Shown here: one piece after another, positions 1 to 6,200 of the stretch
Position numbering within the stretch: the first letter of the stretch is position 1
Layout of the letters: each line of letters begins with the position of its first letter
Assembly: GCA_021805955.1 (NCBI GenBank)
Contig: JAJZDO010000929.1
Span: 1 to 7,729, forward strand
Source of the DNA: Acidobacteriota bacterium
Lineage (GTDB): Bacteria; Acidobacteriota; Terriglobia; Terriglobales; Acidobacteriaceae
DNA length: 7,729 nt
Reading direction: 5' to 3'
Notes under the pieces: generated by a model
The model's database searches: none
Told to the model about the DNA's origin: nothing
What the model saw: only the letters and a program-made list of their open reading frames with translations
Program-made: the position numbers and the translations under genes

Positions 1-194
1 CGGCGTACCAGATCAGCGACCACTGGTTTGCCGGCGGATTCCTGAGCGCGAACAACTCCCGCAACTACGCGTCGGTGATTGCCGGATTCAGCATTCACTA
101 TATGTTCCGCTCGCAGCCGTCAACGGTGACCGCGCCGACCGGGCTGTTCCCGTATGACGACCAGCACATGCTGCGTCCGCTGCTGGTTCCGTGA
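1..194 (+). CDS. bcsC: C-terminal end of a BcsC-like outer-membrane beta-barrel protein (5' partial)
   Basis: An open frame enters from the left edge (first full codon at 3) and gives 63 residues before TGA at 192-194. It reads AYQISDHWFAGGFLSANN, then NYASVIAGFSIHYMFR, then a short tail ending in LRPLLVP. Alternating polar and aromatic residues with glycine turns (HWFAGGF, SVIAGFSIHYMF) look like the last transmembrane strands of an outer-membrane barrel. In cellulose synthase operon protein C, the periplasmic TPR scaffold ends in such a porin domain that exports the glucan, and its last strands have the pattern 'WF-GG---A-N-R-Y', followed by a short Pro-rich tail. The match is from memory on a short fragment, so another barrel protein is possible. 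The gene has no visible functional link to the lipid locus, and a 344-base gap separates them. Confidence 0.5.
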   Translation, partial: AYQISDHWFAGGFLSANNSRNYASVIAGFSIHYMFRSQPSTVTAPTGLFPYDDQHMLRPLLVP

Positions 195-538
195 AGCAAG
201 AATCTCTGTCAATTTCAGCCTCAGAATCAGACGACATTGTATGCGGCGTCTGCGTGTGATGGTAAGCAGCGGACGGCGGCTCTGCCTGCACCGCGGAGGC
301 GATGGCGACCTCTCCTGCTGTTGCCGGCATGAATGGCGAAGCATATGAGATGCGCCTTGTGGTCATGCAATCCGCTCTTCCTCGGAGATTATGTTGCATA
401 TCGAGTACGCACCCTCAGAGCAAGGTCAGCAAGTCATCTTAAGATTTCTCTCAAGTCTCGCTTTTATACTTAATTTACATAAATCGCATGATAGTCTAGC
501 TTTGATCGGGACTTCCTACTTTCCCTTTGCAAATAAAA
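195..538. other. Intergenic region between the BcsC-like gene and the lipid synthase locus
   Basis: These 344 bases hold no ORF with protein-like composition or a ribosome binding site. The first two thirds have the base composition of the neighbouring genes, and about 435-538 is clearly richer in A and T, as expected near a promoter. I looked for a terminator for the upstream gene and found only 4-bp stems without a T-run (for example gcat/atgc around 340-352). No tRNA, repeat array or riboswitch-like structure was recognised. Confidence 0.6.
465..470 (+). promoter_or_regulatory. Candidate -10 element (TATACT) upstream of the lipid locus
   Basis: TATACT matches the sigma-70 -10 consensus TATAAT at five of six positions and lies in the AT-rich stretch before the reductase gene. 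No good -35 hexamer is found 16-18 bases upstream (the bases at 442-447 are agattt). A second possible element, TTTACA at 474-479, resembles a -35 box but has no matching -10. The 5' leader would be about 60 bases. The call rests on one hexamer in AT-rich DNA and is weak. Confidence 0.2.
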
Positions 539-1762
539 ATGATTACTGTGCGCGAGAGTTTTCCTCCAGAAGGATTGCTCGAGGGTGACATCGTACCTGT
601 AGGTACATTTCGTCCGACGAGTAACCCGCAGATTGTATTTCTCACCGGTGCGACGGGCTTTCTCGGAGCCTATGTGCTCAGTGACTTGCTGCGTCTGACG
701 CGCGCAGACATTTACTGTCTGGTCCGCGCTGACACCCCAGCTGCCGCCAGGCAGAGGGTTCTGGACAACCTCGCATACTATGGTTTGGAGACGAAGGACT
801 TTGACTCCAGGGTCATTTGCCTGATGGGAGACATGGAGCTGCCGAACTTCCGCTTAACCCCTGAGATTTGGGCTTGGCTGGGCGAGCATGTTGACACCAT
901 CTACCATTTGGCTGCGTCGGTCAGTTTCATGTCGACGTACGAGCAGGTAATGCCTATCAATGTGAACGCGCTTCAGCAACTTCTGCGACTAGCCTGCGTT
1001 CATCACACCAAAGCCGTCCACTATAGCTCCACCTACGCAGTCTTTAACTCCCAAGCCTATTCGCTTGCGCGTACCGTCTATGAGACCGAACTAACGGGAA
1101 GCGGCGCTGGCTTTGGCCGAGGCTACGATCTCTCTAAATGGGTTGCAGAGAAGATGTGTTACGAAGCCAAAAGCCGTGGCATTCCTGTCACGGTCTATCG
1201 CACAGGCTTTATTTCTGGCGATACGCGCACTGGTATTCACAATAAGATGGACCCGATTTCGCTTACCTTGTCCATGGAACTGCGCACAGGCTACACGCTC
1301 AATCTGGAAAACTATCTCCACCTGACGCCGGTGGACTTTTGTAGCCAGGCAATGGTTCGCCTTTCTCTTAATCCCGATGCAACCAAACGTATATTTCATC
1401 TGGTGCAGGATCACCCTCTTAATGGCAACCAGATCACCGCATGGTTGCAGGAAGAGGGGCACAACCTCGAACGGGTCAGCTTCGCGGAATGGAGAAAGCA
1501 TCTCAAAGCGGCCTCGCAACGGCATCCTGAGTTTTTACCTCTGGTTTATCTCTTCAGCGTCAGCGAGACGCAGGTCTTCGGAGAGGGTGAAAATATCGCG
1601 AGACTTCAGTTTGACTCAACAAATGTAAAGGAATTACTGGATCCTATTTATCACTGCCCGCGGCTGGAACGAAGTCTGCTTACGCGTTACGTTGACTATA
1701 TTTTAAACAGGCACCCAAAACGTCTCTCTGTGAGCGATGCCTCGGCGGCGGTGCTGTCATAA
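539..1762 (+). CDS. Free-standing thioester reductase (NAD(P)H-dependent acyl-carrier reductase, extended SDR)
   Basis: The 407-residue product matches the thioester reductase / male-sterility NAD-binding family, which uses NAD(P)H to release a carrier-bound acyl thioester as an aldehyde, sometimes on to the alcohol. A Rossmann nucleotide-binding loop TGATGFLG is at residues 36-43. IYHLAASVSF follows, then the YSST segment (S163-S164-T165) carrying the catalytic Ser/Thr. Tyr196 and Lys200 in GYDLSKWVAEK form the YxxxK pair, followed by VTVYRTGFISGD. The length fits a lone reductase domain: there is no adenylation or carrier domain, so it must act on a carrier in trans, probably the ACP encoded next. 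I chose ATG 539. A TTG at 527 would add four residues. Neither has a clear Shine-Dalgarno sequence. The stop (TAA 1760-1762) lies inside the open frame of the next gene. Similar reductases occur at the C-terminus of lipid and NRPS/PKS enzymes such as HglB. Cytoplasmic. Confidence 0.85.
   Translation: MITVRESFPPEGLLEGDIVPVGTFRPTSNPQIVFLTGATGFLGAYVLSDLLRLTRADIYCLVRADTPAAARQRVLDNLAYYGLETKDFDSRVICLMGDMELPNFRLTPEIWAWLGEHVDTIYHLAASVSFMSTYEQVMPINVNALQQLLRLACVHHTKAVHYSSTYAVFNSQAYSLARTVYETELTGSGAGFGRGYDLSKWVAEKMCYEAKSRGIPVTVYRTGFISGDTRTGIHNKMDPISLTLSMELRTGYTLNLENYLHLTPVDFCSQAMVRLSLNPDATKRIFHLVQDHPLNGNQITAWLQEEGHNLERVSFAEWRKHLKAASQRHPEFLPLVYLFSVSETQVFGEGENIARLQFDSTNVKELLDPIYHCPRLERSLLTRYVDYILNRHPKRLSVSDASAAVLS
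1702..1708 (+). other. Slippery heptamer T TTA AAC in -1 frameshift phase at the reductase/KS junction
   Basis: The heptamer fits the X XXY YYZ rule. It is in phase with the reductase frame, whose codons there are TTA (Leu389) and AAC (Asn390). A -1 slip would re-pair on TTT AAA and continue with CAG at 1708 in the ketosynthase frame. That frame is open from 1696, just after a TGA at 1693-1695, so the heptamer lies inside the 67-base window where a shift would produce a fusion. Possible downstream stems are weak: gcacc 1711-1715 with ggtgc 1750-1754, or aggca 1709-1713 with tgcct 1738-1742, both closer to the heptamer than usual. No upstream Shine-Dalgarno-like stimulator is seen. A chance match is realistic. 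Confidence 0.35.
1759..1762 (+). promoter_or_regulatory. ATAA at the reductase stop: possible non-canonical or mutated start of the KS gene
   Basis: The reductase ends in TAA at 1760-1762. In the KS frame the overlapping codon is ATA at 1759-1761, followed by codons for KPRSSS and then the conserved IAIVGMA. A translationally coupled ATGA overlap would be expected at this point, and a single G-to-A change would turn ATGA into ATAA while keeping the upstream stop. No ATG, GTG, TTG or CTG occurs in the KS frame between its opening at 1696 and ATG 1795. No strong Shine-Dalgarno sequence precedes it; ggcggcgg at 1744-1751 is only G-rich. ATA as a functional start is rare in bacteria. Confidence 0.35.
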
Positions 1763-1794
1763 AGCCGCGATCTTCTTCAATCGCCATTGTCGGC

Positions 1795-4700
1795 ATGGCT
1801 GGCGCCTTTGCACAATCCGCCGATATCATCCACTACTGGCGCAGCATTCTGGAAGAGGTCGACTGCATTACGGATGTGCCGGCCACACACTGGTCGATCG
1901 ACGACTACTACGACCCAGACTCGAAGTCTCCGGACAAAACCTACAGTAAGCGCGGCGGCTTCATCCCGCCCATAGATTTCAATCCGCTAGAGTTTGGACT
2001 GCCACCGAACATACTCGAGGCAACGGATGTTTCTCAACTTCTTGCGCTGGTAATTGCAAAACAGGCGTTGGCAGATGCGGGCTACGCCGCAGACAATCCT
2101 TATGCTCAAAGTACGGGCGTCATTCTGGGGGTCAGTTCGCTCAAGTTGATTGAGCCGTTGGTTAGCCGGCTGCAGTATCCCATATGGCGTCGCGTCTTGC
2201 GCAGCACCGGCATCTCCAACACCGCCATTGACAGCATCATCGAGAAGATGAAGATGGCCTACGTCAACTGGCAGGAAGAGTCGTTCCCGGGCTATCTCTC
2301 TAACGTGGTTGCCGGCCGCATTACCAATCGTCTTGGTCTGTGCGGCATCAACTGCACCGTTGACGCAGCTTGTGCCTCGTCTCTGGCTTCAGTGCAGCTG
2401 GCGATGCATGAACTCCACAGCGGCAACTGCGACATGATGCTGGCCGGGGGAGTTGATACGAACAACACCGCCATGGCCTATCTCAGCTTCAGTAAGACTC
2501 CAGCTTTCACTGCGCACAGTCACATGCGGCCATTTGACAAAGACTCTGACGGCATGCTCATCGGCGAGGGATTGGGGATGCTGGTGCTTAAGCGCGTAGA
2601 GGATGCCGAGCGCGACGGCGATCGCATCTACGCTCTGATTCGCGGAATGGGCGCATCGAGCGACGGCCGTTCTAAGAGCATCTATGCTCCGCGTCTCGAA
2701 GGCCAGATTCTGGCGATACGGCGGGCACTGCAAAACTCCGTTTGCGAACCTTCTGAGATTGACTTGATTGAAGCCCATGGAACAGGTACTGCCGCGGGTG
2801 ATCCAACGGAGTTCTCTGCGCTGCGCAGCGTCTTTGGACAACGCGGCGAATCCTTACCCCGCATCGCCGTAGGCACTGTCAAATCGCAGATTGGCCATAC
2901 CAAAGTCGCCGCCGGTGCTGCCAGCTTCATCAAGGTTGCCCTGGGCCTGTACCACAAGGTGTTGCCGCCCACAATCAATATTCAGCAGCCGCATCCCAGT
3001 CTCTGCATCGATGAGTCACCTTTCTACCTGAACACCCGGACGCGCCCCTGGTTCTCGCAGCGCAGACGACGCGCGGGAATCAGCAGCTTTGGCTTTGGCG
3101 GCACGAACTTCCATGCGATTCTCGAGGAGTATCCATCAGCTATCGCCAAGCCAGAGCGGCAGCATCCCGCAGCTTTTATGATTCTTGTGCATGCTGCGGA
3201 TCGAGAGTCGCTGTGTGCGCATTGTGCGGCAATTGCCGCGGATCTTACGCAGGATGATGACCTCTCGTATTTCACTTCGCTGATCGCAGCATCCAAGCAG
3301 ACCACTATTCCTGTTGAGGCAGCGCGTCTTGGTTTTGTGGCGGCAACCCGCCAGGAAGCTTCTGCCTTCCTGAGTCAGGCAGCAGAAGAACTGCGCGAAA
3401 CTCCGGCCGCCGAGTCTCTCACGCTGCCCAACGGGCTTTACTACCGTGAGCGAGGCCTGGAAGTAGACGGGAAAGTCGTCGCTCTGTTTCCCGGGCAGGG
3501 ATCGCAGTATGTGGAGATGGGCAGAACTTTGTGCCTGAATTTCCCCATCCTTCATCACTCGTACGCCGCCATGGATGCCGTCCTAGCTGCACACGGCGCA
3601 CGGCCCGTGACAGAGGTCGTCTTCCCGCCTCCGACCTTCTCTGAAAAGGAACGAAAACAGCAAAACTCCACTCTGCAAGCGACCAATCATGCGCAAGCCG
3701 CCATTGGGGCCTTCAGCATGGGTCTGTATAAGCTGCTAAGGCAGGCAGGTCTGCGTCCGGACTTCGCGATTGGACACAGCCTGGGTGAGCTGACAGCTTT
3801 GTGGGCGGCGGGTGTATTGGATGATAGTGACTTCCTTGAACTGTTGCATGCGCGCGGCCAGGCTATGGCTCAGCCTGCAAGTGCCGATGCAGATCCAGGC
3901 GCCATGCTGGCTGTGCAAGGCGACGCAGAGGTTCTTGAACCGTTGCTCGCCGAGTATCCAGGTGTTGTCGTGGCTAACACCAACTCGCGATCGCAGGTCG
4001 TCGTTGCCGGATCGCGCGAGGCTCTGGAGTCACTCAAGTCCGATCTGACAGCGATTGGAAGCAGCGCAACCTTGCTGCCTGTAGCAGCGGCTTTTCATTC
4101 CCCCTTCGTCGCTCATGCAAGGGATCCGTTTGCAGCCAGGCTCAAGTCCTTGTATTTCCGCTCGCCCACCATTCCCGTGTACGCCAACAGCAGCGCTGAG
4201 GTTTACCCAAATCAAGCCAGAAAAATACGGGCATTGCTGTCGGATCATTTAGTGAATCCTGTGAAGTTTCTTCAGGGAATCGAAGCAATATATGCAGATG
4301 GAGGCCGCATCTTCATCGAAATTGGACCGGGCAATACCCTCACCAGGATGGTCGGAGATATTCTCGCAGGCAAGCCGCACCTTGCGCTCGCACTCAATGC
4401 CAGTAGATCTAAAGACAGTGATGCGCAACTGCGGCAAGCCTACGTGCAATTGCGCGTCGCCGGTCTTCAACTCGGCGATATCGATCCAGCACAGCCGCTG
4501 CCTGCCATTGGCTCGCGCAAGCCGGGTCTCACTGTTCAAGTCGGCGGCAATGCTTACATAAGCGAAAAAACCAGAGCCTCATTCGCAGCCGCCCTGGAGC
4601 AAAGCAATCCTGCTGAGGATCGCCCCACCGCGGGGACTTCCTCAGTGAAGAACACAGCATCGGAGACTACCATGAAGGAATCGCCCCAGACGACTCATCA

Positions 4701-5469
4701 GGACCATGTGCGCAGCGAATCGGAAGATGCGCGTTCATCCGCACATCTCAAATACCTCCAGAACACAGCAGTCCATTCTGAAAAATACTTTTTGCTTATG
4801 CAACAGCTCTATGGCCTTGTGAGCAGTGCGCACGTTGATCGTTCTGCGCTGGACGCATTTGAACGCGGGATGTCGATGTTTCATGAGCAGCAAAGAATCT
4901 CGAAGGAAGTACACGAACGGTATCTGAGCGGTGCGGAAGCGGTATCCCTCTTGCCGCAGGCGCTTCCCAGTCAGCCAGTTCGGCCACGCCTCTTCGTAGA
5001 TGGCGCACAGGAGCCAGTTCGCTCTTCTGGTGCCGCTGAAGGCGCAAGCTTCACACCTATTCCGCCTCTCCCACTGCCTTCTCTATCAGCCCTTGATCCC
5101 ATTGTGCTGGAAAAGGTCGCCGCGCCATCCTTAACCGCTCCATCAGCAGGTGCAAAAGAGGCCATAATCCCGACGACGGCTACGGCTTCCTCGGGACTGC
5201 CTTCAGATGCGAATGCAATCGCATCGATTCTTCTCTCTGTAATTAGTGAGCGGACCGGCTATCCGCTCGATTCCCTGGATGTCTCCATGGATCTCGATGC
5301 AGACCTCGGCATTGACTCGCTCAAACGTGTCGAGATTATGGCTGCTCTTGAAGGACAAGTTATCAGTAGTCTCTCTGGCTTGAACTTCGAAAAGTTTGCC
5401 GAGATGCGAACCATAGGCCAGATCGCCGAATTTCTGGCAGACTCAGAAAAAAAAACTCCAGTCAACTGA
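1795..5469 (+). CDS. PfaA-type polyketide/secondary-lipid synthase: ketosynthase, malonyltransferase, single ACP
   Basis: This is the core chain-extending enzyme, condensing an acyl chain with malonyl units on a carrier. From ATG 1795 it has 1224 residues. The KS spans about 1-446, with Cys193 (DAACASS), His328 (EAHGTGT) and His368 (KSQIGHTK) as a complete catalytic triad. Stretches such as HWSIDDYYDPD, DFNPLEFGLPPN and LSFSKTPAFT are hallmarks of PfaA/HglE-type KS domains. The AT spans about 563-870, with FPGQGSQ at 565-571, Ser662 in GHSLGE and His768 in AAFHS, the last pattern favouring malonyl. A 260-residue linker follows, with a helical, charged part near 983-1045 and a Pro/Ala/Ser-rich part. 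One ACP lies at about 1136-1217, with Ser1175 in LGIDSLKRVEI as the phosphopantetheine site. ATG 1795 encodes the Met of the conserved IAIVGMA motif, so true translation must begin upstream, where no canonical start exists. The nearest candidate is ATA 1759, overlapping the previous stop. Confidence 0.92.
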   Translation: MAGAFAQSADIIHYWRSILEEVDCITDVPATHWSIDDYYDPDSKSPDKTYSKRGGFIPPIDFNPLEFGLPPNILEATDVSQLLALVIAKQALADAGYAADNPYAQSTGVILGVSSLKLIEPLVSRLQYPIWRRVLRSTGISNTAIDSIIEKMKMAYVNWQEESFPGYLSNVVAGRITNRLGLCGINCTVDAACASSLASVQLAMHELHSGNCDMMLAGGVDTNNTAMAYLSFSKTPAFTAHSHMRPFDKDSDGMLIGEGLGMLVLKRVEDAERDGDRIYALIRGMGASSDGRSKSIYAPRLEGQILAIRRALQNSVCEPSEIDLIEAHGTGTAAGDPTEFSALRSVFGQRGESLPRIAVGTVKSQIGHTKVAAGAASFIKVALGLYHKVLPPTINIQQPHPSLCIDESPFYLNTRTRPWFSQRRRRAGISSFGFGGTNFHAILEEYPSAIAKPERQHPAAFMILVHAADRESLCAHCAAIAADLTQDDDLSYFTSLIAASKQTTIPVEAARLGFVAATRQEASAFLSQAAEELRETPAAESLTLPNGLYYRERGLEVDGKVVALFPGQGSQYVEMGRTLCLNFPILHHSYAAMDAVLAAHGARPVTEVVFPPPTFSEKERKQQNSTLQATNHAQAAIGAFSMGLYKLLRQAGLRPDFAIGHSLGELTALWAAGVLDDSDFLELLHARGQAMAQPASADADPGAMLAVQGDAEVLEPLLAEYPGVVVANTNSRSQVVVAGSREALESLKSDLTAIGSSATLLPVAAAFHSPFVAHARDPFAARLKSLYFRSPTIPVYANSSAEVYPNQARKIRALLSDHLVNPVKFLQGIEAIYADGGRIFIEIGPGNTLTRMVGDILAGKPHLALALNASRSKDSDAQLRQAYVQLRVAGLQLGDIDPAQPLPAIGSRKPGLTVQVGGNAYISEKTRASFAAALEQSNPAEDRPTAGTSSVKNTASETTMKESPQTTHQDHVRSESEDARSSAHLKYLQNTAVHSEKYFLLMQQLYGLVSSAHVDRSALDAFERGMSMFHEQQRISKEVHERYLSGAEAVSLLPQALPSQPVRPRLFVDGAQEPVRSSGAAEGASFTPIPPLPLPSLSALDPIVLEKVAAPSLTAPSAGAKEAIIPTTATASSGLPSDANAIASILLSVISERTGYPLDSLDVSMDLDADLGIDSLKRVEIMAALEGQVISSLSGLNFEKFAEMRTIGQIAEFLADSEKKTPVN
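5447..5455 (+). other. Run of nine A's in -1 slippage phase at the ACP/ketoreductase junction
   Basis: The codons in the KS-AT-ACP frame are GAA AAA AAA ACT, so A AAA AAA (5448-5454) satisfies the slippery heptamer rule. A -1 shift, or one extra A in the transcript, would bypass the TGA at 5467-5469 and continue with AAC TCC AGT into the frame of the next ORF. That frame is open from 5370 through 6200. Runs of nine A's are known sites of RNA-polymerase slippage (for example dnaX of Thermus) and also common sites of sequencing error, so function is not established. Confidence 0.4.
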
Positions 5470-5507
5470 ACTCACTTGCGCCGGCTGAGCGTTCTGGTCC
5501 ATCGCTC

Positions 5508-6200
5508 GTGCACAAGGTGAGTCTTCGCACTCTTCCTCGTCCAGACAGCATAGAGACCGCACAGGAAAGCAGCCTGGTCTGCGCCATCAAGGATGATGGC
5601 GGCCCCGTTGCTCCACGCTTGGCAACCAGACTCAAGATGAAGGGATGGCAGATCGTATTGCTCAGAACAGCGTCAACACCATCAAAATCTGACATGCCTA
5701 CTGTCTTTGTCGCAGACGGCACTGAAAGCGCATGGGCGGAGGCGCTGGAGAGCGTTCATCGCACTTTCGGCCCGATAACCACCTTCATTGAACTCAACTC
5801 GCATGCACCATCCGCAATCACTGACCCACTGCTTGATAGTGAAGCGGACCAGCGCTTGCGTGAAAGCTTTTTTACAGCCAAAAAGCTCAGAGCATTCCTC
5901 GCCGTACCTTTCAGCCGATACTATGCTGTCGCTCAAATTGACGGAAGACTTGGCTTTTCTGGCTCGGCAGATGCAACAGGCAGCCTTGCTGGGGGGATCT
6001 TGGGTCTTGCTAAAACGCTGCGCCATGAATGGACCAGCACTTACTGTCGGGCGGTGGATATGTCGCCAGCGCTGGACAGCGATACCGCCGCTGAACGGCT
6101 GATAGAGGAATTGTTCGATCCTGACTACAACCTTTTCGAGGTTGGAGTTGACCCGCACGGTCGCTACACGCTCGTTGTCCAAGAGGCAGACCATGCTTGA
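5508..6200 (+). CDS. PfaA-type ketoreductase structural (pseudo-Rossmann) subdomain as a separate ORF
   Basis: The 230 residues match the N-terminal, non-catalytic half of PKS/PfaA ketoreductases, which packs on the catalytic half and does not itself bind cofactor. The N-terminus VSLRTLPRPD begins like the linker into that subdomain. The position of a nucleotide-binding loop holds a degenerate DDGGPVAPRLA. SRYYAVAQIDGRLGF, GLAKTLRHEW (166-175) and YCRAVDMSP are typical of this half, and it ends in HGRYTLVVQEADHA, where the catalytic half normally follows. There is no active-site Ser-Tyr pair. The start is uncertain: GTG 5508 is the first GTG in the frame, no Shine-Dalgarno sequence precedes it, and the frame is open back to 5370, into the ACP gene. 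It could therefore be the continuation of the KS-AT-ACP protein by slippage at 5447-5455. It overlaps the next gene by 8 bases. Confidence 0.72.
   Translation: MHKVSLRTLPRPDSIETAQESSLVCAIKDDGGPVAPRLATRLKMKGWQIVLLRTASTPSKSDMPTVFVADGTESAWAEALESVHRTFGPITTFIELNSHAPSAITDPLLDSEADQRLRESFFTAKKLRAFLAVPFSRYYAVAQIDGRLGFSGSADATGSLAGGILGLAKTLRHEWTSTYCRAVDMSPALDSDTAAERLIEELFDPDYNLFEVGVDPHGRYTLVVQEADHA
6181..6186 (+). promoter_or_regulatory. Ribosome binding site AAGAGG for the ketoreductase-dehydratase gene
   Basis: AAGAGG lies six bases upstream of ATG 6193 and contains the GAGG core complementary to the 3' end of 16S rRNA. It is the clearest Shine-Dalgarno sequence at any junction in the window. It supports ATG 6193 as a true start, with translation coupled to the preceding ORF through the ATGCTTGA overlap (6193-6200). 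Confidence 0.6.

Noticed and set aside
195..352. Rho-independent terminator after the BcsC-like gene
   Set aside because: Only 4-bp stems such as gcct/aggc and gcat/atgc are present, without a following T-run.
391..588. Short + strand open frame (65 codons) across the gap and the start of the reductase gene
   Set aside because: It has no ribosome binding site and no recognisable domain, and it overlaps the better supported reductase start in another frame.
1091..1525. Antisense open frame of 144 codons within the thioester reductase gene
   Set aside because: It lies wholly opposite a gene with complete family motifs, its translation shows no recognisable domain, and it has no supporting context.
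1721..1736. Hairpin cg-t-ctc / gag-cg as a frameshift stimulator 12 bases after the heptamer
   Set aside because: Five base pairs with a bulged base would be too unstable to count as support for recoding.
3136..3558. Antisense open frame of 140 codons between the KS and AT domains
   Set aside because: It lies inside a continuous synthase gene and has the composition of a frame shadow.
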